Assembly (NCBI GenBank): GCA_037178855.1
Contig: JASJZC010000002.1
Span: 682,001 to 746,000 of the forward strand
Source of the DNA: Oscheius sp. JU75
Lineage: Eukaryota; Nematoda; Chromadorea; Rhabditida; Rhabditidae
Direction of reading: 5' to 3'
DNA length: 64,000 bases
In this document: piece by piece, positions 10,219 through 22,616 of the stretch
Layout: the number at the start of each line of letters is the position of its first letter
Position numbering within the stretch: position 1 is the first letter of the stretch
Program-made: the position numbers and the translations under genes
The notes under the pieces: model-generated
What the model was told of the DNA's origin: nothing
Databases searched by the model: none
Seen by the model: the letters and a program-made list of their open reading frames with translations, nothing else

Positions 10219-11080
10219 ATGCTCTTCGCTCTGCTCGGTCTTTCGGTGGCTACGGCCTTCGTTCTCCCCAGCGTTCAGGAAGCTCCTGCTATAGTCACTG
10301 GCAACGACGTAAGTTCTAATTTTTGACACAAAAGACCCATGTTTAGGCCCAGTACGCGTATGCTCTTGATCTGGCCACCTACGCCACTACCAGCACCTTC
10401 ACCTGCTTCAGAAACCAAGGATACCAGGCCGTCTTCATCCGCGGATATGCCCCCACAGGATCGGGAGTCTATGATAGCAACGCTGCCTCCAATGTCAAGA
10501 ACGCCTACAATGCTGGCATCGGAACTGAGATCTACATGACTCCTCAGCCCTTTGGATCCAAATCTGCTGCAGCTCAGGTCAATGAGCTTTATTATGGTCT
10601 GACCAACAGTGCAATCCGTGTGACCACCATCTGGATTCAAGTCACTAGTCCCATCAACTGGCCTAACAGTCCCTCGGCCAACCAGCAGTTCATCAGCCAG
10701 GCCATCACCCAGGCACACGCCCTTGCTCTTACTGTTGGAATCTACACTAGCAACCAGGTGAGAGAGAGAGACAATGAGTGACTTCCATGACTGTGACTAT
10801 TCAGGACTGGCAAGCGATCACCAACAACTGGAGAGTCGGAAAGAATGTCGCTCTCTGGTATTATCACGTCCTCGGATCTGGAGTTTCTGGCGAGACCCCG
10901 GCTGACTTTTCTGACTTCCGCAGCTTCGGATCCTGGACATCCCCTACTGTCAAACAGTTCGGACAGGTCGAGTCCGTCTGCAGCACAACCGTCAACAGAG
11001 ACGTCTTCCTCAGCGGCAACAAGGCCTCCATCATGGCCAAGGCCGAAGGGCCCGTCGTTGGAGGAATCATTGGATTCTAA
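10219..11080 (+). CDS. lys: GH25 (protist-type) lysozyme, copy B
   Basis: Paralogue of the gene at 4039. Exons 10219-10308, 10347-10757 and 10805-11080 give 258 residues. Exon 1, intron 1, the first half of exon 2 and the last part of exon 3 are nearly identical to copy A at the DNA level, including the 3' UTR. Differences cluster at residues around 95-130, at the end of exon 2 (TQAHALALTV against NRATNYYGLNV) and at the start of exon 3 (NWRVGKNVALWYY). The GH25 motifs are intact, so it should be active. Its upstream region lacks the 750-nt segment with the TATA-like box of copy A, so expression may differ. Confidence 0.94.
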
Positions 11081-11201
11081 GTATAGCATGCCTGGTCATT
11101 TTTTTTTCGCTCAAAATACCATACGAGTTTGTGTACATTCAGTTCAACATAAAGAGTTTTTTCGTTGAGTCATGCCACGTTTTCGTAAAAAAAAAACAAA
11201 G

Positions 11202-11852
11202 CCTTCATCATCATGGCTCAGTCGGTTAGACTACAAAACCAAAGGAGTCGGGTACGAACATCGGGTTGGTAAAAATGCGCCGAGTTTAAAAGGAGTAGCT
11301 TTAGGTTCGCTCTTTCCTGATCCGAACAAGAAGACTATCCAACTCACCCGAAGTCGACGGCTCGTTCAAAATACTCTCATAGAAGTCCTTGGCCTCTTCT
11401 CCAGACATTTTCTCCACAGAATCCTTGTTTTCCCGACCCTACAACAAAAACTCTAAAAAAAATAGATAAAGACTCATCTTATCCCTCCATCCCTGCTCAT
11501 CTTTCTCTCGAGCCGGCACAAAAGCCGTGAAGCTTATTCTGTCCATTTCCTACAAGAAGAATGGCTATTTTTCGAACGAATTCGCGAGAAAATGCCCAAA
11601 AAAAGCTGGATTTTGACGAATTCAAGCAGCGTCACGGTGAAAATGTCTACGTATCCGCTGCTCCATTCTCCATTTATCGTCAAAAATCGGACAACTAAAA
11701 GGATAACAAGGACCCGTGTCAAGGGAATAACAATAACTGGGGGGAAGGGGAAGTGGGGTGAATAGGGAGGGGGGGTGCCCAGTTATTACTCTCTGGATTG
11801 GGCAAGAGGGTAGTATAGGGAAAAAGTAAGGGGGTGACCAAGAGAAAGGAGA
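11202..11852. other. intergenic sequence at the start of the central block
   Basis: No gene seen. From here to about 36.9 kb the CT/GA repeat texture nearly disappears and T/A homopolymer runs take over. It includes a tRNA-like A-box fragment at 11213-11270 and a G-rich stretch (about 11740-11790). It is the 3' flank of the RING gene on the minus strand. Confidence 0.5.
11213..11270 (+). repeat. tRNA-derived (SINE-like) fragment
   Basis: CATGGCTCAGTCGGTTAGAC resembles a Pol III A box/D arm and GGGTACGAACATC a degraded B box 30 nt on. It does not fold as a complete tRNA. Confidence 0.4.
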
Positions 11853-14800
11853 TCAGAATACGGACTGGGAGGGTCCTTCTTCCATCGTGAGATCACCGTC
11901 AAAGACACACTGGGCACGGCAATGAGGACAGCTCGTACTGCGTTTGAACCAGCCGCGAATGCACTGAAAATTGTGGATTACCGTAATTTATGTTTTGCTC
12001 AAGCGTCTGCCTGTAGGCTTATTGTAGATACTGATGGTTTGGACGCTAGTAACCAGGGGTTTCGGTCCCGCCCGAGGACTAATTCTTATTTTTGCACCGA
12101 TTTGTAAAGAGCTGCTCGAGCTGAGCAAGAATATGCAATCATCCAAATAGTCTAAGAATAGCGGTTGTGGCCAGAGCGGTCTAACTGTGGTAGATGTGGC
12201 CTTACAAAGTTCCAGCCCCTCATTTTCAGTGTATTGGTTTAAGAGGCGCCACTCTTAAACCAGACGACCCGAGTTCGAAAATTTTTTAAAATGCTATTTT
12301 GAGAGGAAAGTGCCATGGCAAAGTACCCAAGATGATAATTTGACCGGTTTACAAGAATCTTCGCCACCAAGAAGCCAAAAGAGTAAAAAAAAAAGAAACG
12401 AACCCCACGATGCTGGGGCTGCTTGCACAGTGTGCAAGTGAACAGCCCTTCAGTTCCGAGTGCCTCGTGGCAGATTTCACAGATCGGGCCCTAAATATAG
12501 AATTTTCGGGCTGAAAATAAAACAAAACTGACAGTTTCATCGGAAACAGAAAGTCTCTCGGAGCTCAGAGGACACGCCGGTGACGGCGGCGCCGGGACGG
12601 GCTTGAAGACGCGAAGACGGGCGGCAATGCGCTGAATGGCTACCTTCAGATCGAACTGGACGGCACAATCTTGGAATTGGAGCTCCTTGGCCACCTCACA
12701 TTCGATGCTATCTCTGAAAAAAGATTTTTGTGACCAGAATCGCCCGCGGTCTCTGTGCGCCTAAAGCTCATCCGGGCCCGAACGACCCAGATCCGACTCC
12801 ACCCGGCAGTCTAGCTCGAATTTTTGTCCGGAAACCCATCTGAGTAGACCGACCCAAAATAACTCTTTTTTGCTTGACGATCAGTATAGGGCGATCATGG
12901 ACCTCAATATTAACCATTACCTCGAGTTTCAGCCTTTTCTCTCAATCCCACTTGCATTCAGTGCAAACCAATTCATATCTGTCATTATCAGAAAAAAACT
13001 ACTGGATGTACCCTGATAAGAATTATTGTACGACACAGTTACAAGTAGAATAAAAAAAGTCTTACACAGGGAAAAGTAATCAAACCCAGTTAAAAGTAAT
13101 GAGATGCCTATGGGCCAGAAGGACTTTTTTTTTAGCATTAAATTGACCAGAAAAACTAAAACTAACCTCAAGGGAAACGGAACGTCGGCCTCTCGAGCCA
13201 TGTTCTCAATGGCGCGACTGATCGGCGGCAGCCATCGGTCCATATACTCCTTCGTCGGACCGCTGACTACCCCTTCAGTCATGAAGACAGCCTGACAGAC
13301 CTCTGGACTAAGTTTCGGCACCGGGATGTTCTTCTGAATATTGGTGCTGCCGCCCTAAATTCCTTTTTAATTTTGGTAACGTATCCAAAATTGCCTCCAA
13401 AATGCTTATATTATTCAGATGGACCTGCTCCATCTCCAGATACCTCTCCTTCAGCTCCTGGAAGTGATAGCGACTCATCTGACGACCCAGGGGGTTGTTT
13501 TCTGGTCTCAGACTAAAAAATAGCATTTTAAACTCAAAAATATGCTAAAATTACGCTTCGATGATTATAGTGAGGTGGTTGATACTGCTGTGGATCCACT
13601 GGAGATCGCGCCTTTCGGCGAGAAGAAGATCCCGGAACGTCTCCTTGTACTGATTTACTTCGAGCTGGCTCTGTAGACTACGGAAGTGTTTATCCTGCTG
13701 GTTGAGGCGCATATGCAAGTGCTCCATTTCCAGGCGGTGCTGTTGCTCTTCTGTAAATGGATCGTATTAAAGGCGTAAAAATCTAAAGCGCTACGGAAAT
13801 GGTCACATCCGTACATTATTGTCGTCATTTACTCGAAGAAGAAAGATGTTGAACAGAAAATTTGAAGTGAGAAATTAGGCGGCATTTTTATTTGAACGCA
13901 TCGAAAGAGGGGCGGAATGCGGACGTGTCATCTCTCTATTACTAAAGTGCAACCATGTCCGTCTGTGTGTTCGTTTTTCGCAGGTGCGCTGCTGCCCGCC
14001 ATAGCTTAGCGCGCTGGGCCATGGATCGTAGCAACCTTGCTTAAACACCCCTATATGTTTTTGGGTTTCCAAAAGTTCCGGGTACGTATCGGTGCTTCTA
14101 TAGGCGTAATATGGTTTTTTTTTCCTGCGCTCGCTCAAACTTCGAAAGGGGCCGGTAGTTGCAGCAATTCGGATATCCAGGCAAAGAAGACTTTCAAATT
14201 TTACAGTGTATTATACGGAATCCCTTCGGTCATTTTTTTTGTCTTAAAAAACACGTCCAATTGGTATTGAAAAGAAAAATTCGAACCCACTACGCAAGGC
14301 CTCCTGTTCCGCAATCTCGATCTGACTCCTGAGATTTCTAACAAAATCCTGATGGATCTCATTCTGCTCAATCTCCTCCGTGACCTGGTGCTGGAGCCTA
14401 AATTACGTTTTTCATCTTGCAAAAAAACATAAAAAGCCTACGTTCTAATCGTCCTTTCGTACTCCTTCCTTAGGTCTTTGACCCGTTTCGTTGGGCTCCG
14501 CGGGCCTAAAGTAGCCGTATCTCCGGACGAGGAGCTCCCATGGACTGGCTGCCAGTCACGACTACCCACAGCCGAAGACTTCTGCAAGAGGTACGGGTTT
14601 TCGTCGCTGCAGGAACTGTCCTTAAATTGTGTTTTGACAGAAAAATGAAGGGAAAACCTCTCGAGTAAGCTTATACCATCTGTCTTCGAAGCTCGGAGAG
14701 ACGCCGCCGGCCTGGTTGGCTGGATGGTCGCCATACATGGTACACTGCTGATTCGGATCCAGGGTCTCGAAGCGCTGATGGTGGTGATAGTGGCTGCGAT

Positions 14801-17800
14801 TCTGGAAGAAGATTGCTTGAATTAGGATTTAGGTTAGATTTATATAGCAGCTGGTCGATAAGGTCCTGAGCGCCTGATTGATAAGATGGACAGATGGGAA
14901 AGAAATGTGGTCAAAAACATGCTCAACCTGCTTCCAGTGTTGTCCACAACGGCCAGAGAGGGCAGGGATCGCCAACCTGGCCAGGTTTGCTCATTTTATC
15001 TTGTCTCAAAATAGTCAACCTGATCTAGAGAAAAAAAACGTCATCTCCCGTTACAGGAGATAAGATGACAGATGGAAGACACGTAAACACTGTCAAACAG
15101 AGTCAACCTAAGGTACCTACTGATCCTGAGGTCCCGAAGCATGGCGCAGTAGTATAGCTCGTTACGTAAACGGTTATATCCTTTTTTTACGACAAAAATT
15201 GGTCTCAACATGCTCGTTTTTAGATACTTTTAGGGTAATAGTACAGCAGGTGGCTCCCTTCGTTTGTATTTGCTGCGCGCTATTACGAATTTGCCCAAAA
15301 TCGGATTTACTGATGTAATTCAATTACTTTCAAAGATTCTTACCATGTTTATTGTATTCAGCGTGCAAAGAAACCCTGGAGCATTAAAAAAAAGCAGACT
15401 ATTGCAGAGATAGTGAAAAATCCTTATGTTAGAACAACAACGGTAAAGCTCCCAGATTTTGGTATCTTTTCCACATCCTAGGGCTCTTTTACACTCTGAA
15501 AACATAAACGTAGTTAGAAACTCTGAAAATGAGTGAATTACGTCAGAGTTTTGGGCGAGTTCATAAAAGCGCCCCAAAAATTAAAACGAAGGGCCAACCT
15601 GCCGAGCTATTATCACCTTTAAATATAAAAAAGCTCACTATCTCTTCCTCGCGATCCTGCATACTCTCAGCCAGAGCCGCATTGACGGCATCGACAAGAA
15701 TTTCCGAAGAGGAGCCCACTTCAACAGCTGGCTGCTGCTCCATTGCGCGCTTGTTTCTAGTCGGCGGTGGCTGGACAGCCCTGTCCGCGTAGGACAAAGA
15801 AGAGATGGTGGTCGTTTCGAAATAGTCTGGATTCTCAGCCTGATCGAGGAAGCTCTCGTTGAAGGGACTCTTGCTGTCCGCAAAGGACTGCAGCGATCTG
15901 TCAGTGGGCGAAGGCATCGGACAGAACACCGCCTGCTGCTCCAGTTTACAGCCCTCCTCGTTCTAAAATCGTGGTTTTAAGACTAATAGTCCCAAAAAAC
16001 CAACTTTGCAAAAGTACCAACCGTCCGGATAGTGATAAAGGATGAAATACTTGAGTCCGGTAATGAAATGCTGAAGCGGGGCTGGCTCATCACTCGCGAA
16101 AAGCTCCTTCAGGTAGGCGGCCTGGGCGGGCTCGATCAGACCCGGACTGATAGCCATCAGGAGCTCGATGGCCTTCTGGAGCTTGGAGATGGGTTCGGTG
16201 GTCCCGTAGACAGAGTTCGGACAGTTGGCAGCGATGTCTCTGAAAGTTGAATTGTTGGTGAGAAAAATGCTCTAGTATGTCAGAAAGAAAAGAATAAGCA
16301 TTTACGCAGTCAAATTCCCTGAACTAACACTTCCCGCGCAAATTTGAGCATCGTTTGGTTTTCTGAGCCAGATCGAAAAGTTTTGCCTGTCCATAAAACC
16401 CTCAAAACACTCTCAGAAAGTATTTATTTGCAATATTTGGTAGTTCTGAAAACAGGTGCCTCTGGTCAAAGTGTTCTTGGTAAGCTCGCAATTCCACACT
16501 TCAGTGTATCTCTGCTTAGTTTAGGTATACGATAGGGGATTCTGGAATACTGTAAACCTATAGAACGAGTATATACCGGAACTTAGTAAAGTAGGATATG
16601 TCCTACTTTATGTGGCATGATTTTTAGTCAGGACGTCTATATGAAATACTGCACCGTATTGCGAGCTATAGTCTGTTCAGGAAGGGGGTTAACTGGTGAC
16701 ATACTGTAGCAATCCTTCCTCGCGGGACCCGCCGCGCCAGCCCTTTAACATTTGGCAGTGAATTTTACCTTGATTCTATGTATTTTTTTTCTCATCAACG
16801 TTTTTTTTGTTGCCATTCGCTATGTTTAAAATTACCATAAAAAAAGGTGAGAAATTTGGCGAAAAGAACAAGAAAACTGCGAAAACCCGCAGCCGAATGT
16901 TAAAGGACTGGACCGGCAGGGCCCGCTTGGGAAAATACTACATATGCCGCCAGTCAACCCCGTTCCTGAACAGACTAAAACAGATGACAAAAAAGCCTCA
17001 ATAACGCTTATACCGGAAAATAGTGGCGGTATCTGAAACCGCGAAGCTACAAAGTTACGCAGGAAACTCTGACTAGAGGCACCTGTTTCAATACTACCAA
17101 AGTTTTACTACTGTAAAACCTACTCGATAAGTGGCTCAAGAGCACGAATGATTCTCTGCTGAAACTCCACAGACTCGGCGGTTCCCGGGTATGGATAGGT
17201 GAGAGGGCTATTCATCTCAAACGGGAACTCGTTCGCTGCGTATTCGGGCTCCTGGAAAATCGGAAGAGGAGTCAGCTCGAGTGGACAGTCTGGAATGGCC
17301 TGCTGTTGCTGAAACGCTTCAGCTTCGCTGCCCGAGTCCCACGAGTCGGGAATGACTGAATTTAACCCATTTTTATGGGGGAAACCCAATAACTTACCAG
17401 TTCTTGGCTCCTGTGGCTCCTCAAAACCGCCAGTCTGGAATGGACCCTGCTGGTAGGGGAGTCCGACCTCGATGTTGATCAGCTGCTTCTGTTTCTTAAC
17501 CTTCTGCGGACGACTCGCTGCGGCTGCCGGTTTCACAAAGTATTTTTCCTCCATCTCATCTTTCTTCTTCGCCAAATGAACCGTCCGGATAGGGACGGCC
17601 ATGCGTCGCTGTGGCGAGGGGGTCGTTTCCGGCGGTGGCGGAGCCACTCGAGGAGCCAGAGACAGAATGGGCCGAGTCGGCTTGGCGGCATCCTTCTTCT
17701 CGGTAAGAATGAGCATCTCCTGGGCTTGAAGAGGGGGCTGTTTCAGATCCTGATGGCCTGAATTTGTGGGGGTTTGAGCAGAGAAAAAGTCGTTTGGACC

Positions 17801-19472
17801 ATTCTTCTTCGTTTTCCTCTTCTCCTCGTTTTTCGTCGTCTTCTTCTCGAGCTTCTTCAGCTCATGCTCCTTCTGGGCGTCTTTCTTCTTCGGCGGATCC
17901 GATTTTATGTACTGAAATTTAGTTATTCGAAGGAATAATTCACACTGCCAACTTGACAGCCGTTGTTATCTGGCCGGCCACGTACAGGGATAGATATAGA
18001 AAGAAAGACAGGATAAGCTCGAGATATATTGGCAAGTCAAGCTGGCATGGACAGATTGACAGATAGTATGATCCAGAAAACCTAAAGCTCAGAAAACTTA
18101 CAATTTTTTTCGTTCCATCCGCATGAATCAAGTTGACGCACAGCATCAGTTCCTTGCAGCCGTCCGTGACACAGACCTGATTCTGGAAATTTCCTTCATT
18201 ACCCGAAAGTATACACTAAACGGACTTTCCAATGTGTCTTGTCCTTGAGCGGCGGATTTCGACTCTTATACCTTTCGTTCAGGCAGTTCTTGTGCGTGTT
18301 GAAGACGCAGACCTCGTAGCCGTAGTCTTGACCGCACGAGTACTGAAAACCATGCTTATTTTGGGTACGAAAAGTAGGATATTACCTCAAAAAATTCATA
18401 TTTCCTCTGCTGGATCTCCTTGCCGCAGATGCCGCACGTAAAAGTTACCTCAGCCTTTGGCTCATCCTCGACAGAAGCAGGCGTCTCTTCATCGGGATCG
18501 GGCTCCGGGACGGGAGGGGTGTCCGGAGGCGATTGGCTGAGAAAAAAAACGATTTCCCGAAGCAAAGGACGAAATTCTCACCTCTTCTCGGGTTTTGGAG
18601 CCTTGTCAGCGCTCTTCTCCTGCTTAGACTCCTTCTTTGATGGCTTCGACGGCTTCTTCTTTTTATCCTTCTTGACTGGAGTCTTCTTCTGGCTGGAAAT
18701 GTAGAATTCAGTTGTTCTGACACTATTTTTCACAATTCTCTACAAAAATAGGACGAAATTCAAGCTAGAGGCAACAAAAATCGCTCGCAAGGTATGCGAA
18801 AAGGGCAAGGAATGCGAGCCAAAATGTCCAGATCGGGTTTTAAGCAACTTTTCCATGTTTTTTTCCGAGAATTGTAAACTTTCTAAGCTATTCGCATCAA
18901 AAATAGACACAAATGGTCAAAGAAGCATACCCGACACCGCATTCGACCTTGAATCGCTCGATGCAGCTCTCGAGATCGGCCATCGATTTGATTTCGATGC
19001 GTTCTGTGCTGTCCTCGGGCTCCAGGCCCGGCAGCGCTTCCGGCAGAGCCGGATCCTCGAGTTTCGGCTGCTCCGGATCCGGGGGATGATTGTTGGGCGA
19101 GGCATCCTTCTCCTTCTTGTTCTCAGCTACCGGCGGAGGAGGCGGCGGCGAAGCAGGCTTGCCCGATTTCGTCGAAATGCTCAACTTCCTCGGCTCGCTC
19201 TTTGTCGAGGAGTCCTTCAGCAGCTCCTTATCGCAGTTTTTCTGCTTTGACGGGTAGAGAGGACGGCCCATGGAGGCGGCCACGCGGGTAAAGGAAATCT
19301 CGGCCATGCTCGACATTCGGAAGGCTTCTCGAGGCTCAGGTGGCGGCAGACAGAGCGTCTCCTCGTCTTCAGCCGCCTCGGCAGGGGGCAGAGCCTCGTC
19401 GTCGGGGCCCTTCGTGGTCGGAGAACGGAGCAGGAAGCCGCTACGCAGCCCAGCAGCGCTCTTTTGAGCCAT
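11853..19472 (-). CDS. large coiled-coil RING-finger protein (TTC3/DZIP3-type RING)
   Basis: Probable E3 ubiquitin ligase. Eighteen minus-strand exons join in phase: 19472-18931, 18692-18582, 18536-18386, 18342-18226, 18182-18102, 17911-17398, 17355-17124, 16239-16005, 15962-15639, 14801-14677, 14615-14442, 14397-14294, 13750-13555, 13512-13381, 13346-13167, 12713-12533, 12490-12404, 11963-11853, total 1,198 residues. Order: Pro/acidic low-complexity N-terminus (a P6 run), Lys-rich linker, a zinc-ribbon-like module (CGICG, CGQDYGYEVC, CVTDGC; about 255-330), a long basic/Pro linker, a mid region, a helical coiled coil (about 869-1012), and a C-terminal RING: CEIC, TLCKQPQHRGC, IRGW, CPHC. Spacing matches TTC3/DZIP3, but the His of C-x-H is Gln. 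No TPRs are seen. An acceptor (ATTTTCAG) lies 26 nt before the ATG. Confidence 0.85.
12160..12287 (+). repeat. tRNA-derived SINE-like element in the last intron of the RING gene
   Basis: GTGGCCAGAGCGGTCTAA (A-box like) begins the unit. GTATTGGTTTAAGAGGCGCC with CAGACGACCCGAGTTCGAA (B-box like) follows, then a T6 run. The second half matches the minus strand of 26790-26847, showing a dispersed family. Confidence 0.55.
13996..14045 (+). repeat. tRNA-like fragment in an intron
   Basis: CATAGCTTAGCGCGCTGGG resembles an A box; no clear B box follows. It lies in the RING-gene intron between exons 12 and 13. Low support. Confidence 0.3.
15136..15185 (+). repeat. tRNA-like fragment in an intron
   Basis: CATGGCGCAGTAGTATAGC resembles an A box and a T7 run follows. 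It sits in the 840-nt intron between RING-gene exons 9 and 10. Confidence 0.3.
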
Positions 19473-20489
19473 AGCTAACAGAATTGATTGCCTTTTCTCT
19501 GAAAATAGAGCCAAAGGACTGAAAGAATGACCAGTACAAACGTTTTACATGGCTTATAACATAGCATGGGCAGGCCTGGCCGCGTCGTTTTTGCGGCGGG
19601 CTAGAAAATTTATTAGGATTCTTTTTCTTACTTTCTTACTTTATAAAATTTGGGTAAGGCTGGAGCTACAGCAACAAAAAAGATCTGAAAAGGTCTAAGA
19701 AGAAAATAGGAAAAAACATGAATTTCCAACGAAATTTACTAAAAATCCGTATATATTCGTGTTTTCTTCCAGGAACTTGGACTTTTTTTGATTTTTATTT
19801 TTGCTCTAAGTAGATCTAGCCCTACCCTAACTGTATAAAGAGAGAGAGAATAAGAAAAATATGACAAATGAATCCTTTTAGCCCGTCACAAAAACGACGC
19901 TGGCCTACCTGGCCGGACAGGTTTGTGATGCCTGGAAATGAATCACTGGTGACTACCTACAGACAAAATATACGGCTGGAACGTAACCACCTATGTAAAA
20001 CATCTAATGATGATGAAAAAACAAAGAAGAAATAACAAAGGCTTGGCATGGTTTGTTCAAAAAAGAATGATTAGTCCCCGAAATGCTACGTGGCGGGAAT
20101 TCAAATTTAGCAATTTGGAGATTTCTTTTTATTAGCGTACAACGTTTGTTTTTCGTAGTTTGTGATTTGCTTTCGCTATAGGCTGCAAGTAGCCGCGTTT
20201 TAGAAACAAAAGAAACGGAAGAAAACGAAAAACAAAACCGCCACATTAAAGACAAAAAAAAAGAGCGAAATTTAAATCCATTTGAAAACCCGCGCATCTA
20301 GGAGTCACGAACATATCTTTTAATCATTCCTGTTTTTCGAACAAACCGAAAAAAAAAATCGGCTGCCAATAAGGGTCGCCCAAAAACAGCGCCAAAAATA
20401 GGCGGGGATTTGAATCACTAAAATTCTTTTTTTTAGCGTTTTTGCCTCTTACATAACCAAAAATACTTTTTTTCTACGAAAAACTTTGA

Positions 20490-20860
20490 CTTGTACTTTT
20501 CAACAGAGCCTAAGTTGTAGCCCGTACCGAAATCTACAACTTTTCAGCATTGCAATGCTGGAAAACCACTTCTTCATTTTTGATTAGGGCCTGGTCGCCC
20601 GTGTCACCCCCGTACCATTTCTCACTCGCCGGAACCCTATAGGTCCAGAAAAATAGTTTGAAATTAGCTTTCGGGCTCACTGTATCGTGTTTGCGGTATC
20701 CTCAGACCATGATCGTTGTAGAACGAGTTTAACGAAGTAGCTTCGAGAGTGGTCTTTTGGAAAATTACTGCTTTTTGGAGAAAGCGGCTCCAGCCTGACA
20801 GTTTGTCAAGCTGGAGCCTTTTTTCAGCAAGTGTTTTGACAACACTTTGTCTAAGCTATC
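20490..20860 (+). repeat. dispersed non-autonomous repeat, copy 1
   Basis: Shares ordered blocks with 42280-42530: a TTGTAGCCC...AAATCTACAACTT block, then GTAGAACGAGTTTAACGA followed by GTAGCTT, then an ACTGCT...AGAAA block and a pyrimidine-rich end. No coding potential or clear terminal repeats seen. Confidence 0.65.
20786..20824 (+). ncRNA. strong hairpin followed by T6, possible small RNA or Pol III terminator
   Basis: GGCTCCAGC pairs with GCTGGAGCC and, after one C/A mismatch, TGACA pairs with TGTCA around a GTT loop, followed by TTTTTT. That is a 14-bp stem with one mismatch. It lies at the end of the dispersed repeat, so it may be an element feature rather than a gene. Confidence 0.35.
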
Positions 20861-22499
20861 GAAGCATTGCATCGTCTCTAGCAGAATTGTGCGTAATAAA
20901 TCTAATAGTGATAAGTAAACCAAAGTAAGAAGAAGCCTCTGGCATGACGAAGAGTGTAGGCTGTCGGATAGAGGAGAAGACCTAGGTCCACCGAGAAGCT
21001 CGCGTTCGTAAACAGACGTTTATTCTCTGTCCCTCTGTCGAGAAGCGATTATTCCAACGAGCATTTGCGTATACTTTGTATTATTTTCGTTTACCACTTC
21101 TCTACAATTTATCCTCTTTCCCGCTATTTCCAGCCTTATTTTCATGTCGCTTTTGTTGTAGAATGTTCACCAAGAAGCTCCTCCTAACAGTCGCACTCAA
21201 AAAAGGTATAACCGTTAAAAAAAGAAAACCGTTAAAAACGCTTCTTTCGGCCCGACTAGACGTCCCAATCCTTCTTTCTTCTTCGCTTCCCTATTAACTC
21301 TTGTTCACATGACTCGCACACGTCAGAAAATGTAACTGTGACATGTAAGAATACCGAAATTTCCACCAGAAAACCATGAAAAACTATAAAATAAGAGCTA
21401 CATCCTATGGGAACCGTTCCGGGCCTCTCCGCTACCCCCTGATCTGTTGTTTATCCAAAAATTGATCTTTCCCGCATCACCTTCACTAAACTACGTCTCT
21501 CCGTCACATTTTCCTCACTTTCCTCGGCTATGAAGCCTTTTGGCGAAGCCCTATTATATGGCAATCATCTTCTGCCCCGCTCTGAAAAATCATCTGGTTC
21601 ACGGCTCTCCCTCTTCAATTAGATCTTGCTGTAAATCTACTTTCTAGGCTAGATGCTGTCTCCGGCCGTCGCCAGCACCCAGTGCATATCGTTTAGCAAG
21701 AAGCAATCGTTTATGGTCAGTTTTTGCTAACTAATTCTGGTTGCCCGCTCTCTCTGACATAATCTTGCAGGAAATGGAGACCATTAGTCGCAATAAGCTC
21801 TCTCTGTCGAGCTCCACGCTCTCCTGATTGCCTGAGCCGTAGCCAATTGTGTTAGTTTTCGGCCTGAGCCGAGATAACTCGCATCCATTCAGCCCAGACC
21901 TGCCTCACGCCCCGGATTTCATCCTGTTTTTCGTCCTGAAATCTCGTTCGAACACCAAAATTTCATGTTTTTCCGGGTCCATAATCTGATTTCTTCGTAG
22001 CTTCCTCACATTGAACCAGAAATCAAACTGGTCTATTTACTCCCGTCGTCTGTTTACCCTTAGAAGGCGACTCACTTTCCTCGTTCTGGTTTTACAGCTG
22101 GCAATAGAAGCGTTTGTGTACTCTATAGTGCTAAAGTTCTGACAGTTTCTTTAAAAAAAAATACAATTTTGCTTAAGGATTTGGCCCGTGACGTGGCCGT
22201 TTTCCTAATTATCGACTTCCAGTTGCATAATATTTCCCCATTTGCCGTCTGCGACGTCGCTCTGAATAAAGTTAGGGGTGTCGATTATTTTAAAACTGAG
22301 GGCAATTGAAACAATTTTTCAGATAGTTGTCTGACGCTTTTACGTGGTAGACAGAATCATCATTCATTTCATTGACTGATTTACTCACAGCTATTCCTCC
22401 GAACCCTTTTCGCTCACCTCTACAAAGAATTCACACTCACTGATTCAATTGGATCAATTCGATGAATTGTTGTAGAGTTATCCCTCCCTCTCTCCTACA

Positions 22500-22616
22500 A
22501 TGAATACCCGATTCTATTTTGCTACCGCTATCTGCCTCACTTCCACGACCGTTTTCGTGTTTGCTGAAGGGTTCCTTACGTTGATCGAACTGCGCTACTC
22601 TCTTTGCCGATCCTAG
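22500..22616 (+). CDS. 38-residue signal-peptide-bearing frame, candidate
   Basis: MNTRFYFATAICLTSTTVF followed by VFAEG looks like a signal peptide with an Ala-x-Ala-type cleavage region, leaving about 17 residues with one Cys. It stands alone in an otherwise non-coding region, and no splice partner or poly(A) signal is obvious nearby. It could be chance. Confidence 0.25.
   Translation: MNTRFYFATAICLTSTTVFVFAEGFLTLIELRYSLCRS

Larger units (their letters stand above)
9303..11201 (+). repeat. segmental duplication, copy B
   Basis: Near-identical to parts of 2025-5021 but lacking two inner segments (corresponding to about 2181-2562 and 3115-3867). It ends at an A-run near 11,201, the equivalent A-run being at about 5021 in copy A. 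The copies are in the same orientation and separated by about 4.3 kb holding three genes. Confidence 0.85.

Noticed and set aside
15320-15577. 85-codon minus-strand frame in a RING-gene intron
   Set aside because: Exons on both sides join in phase without it, and it lacks a consistent phase.
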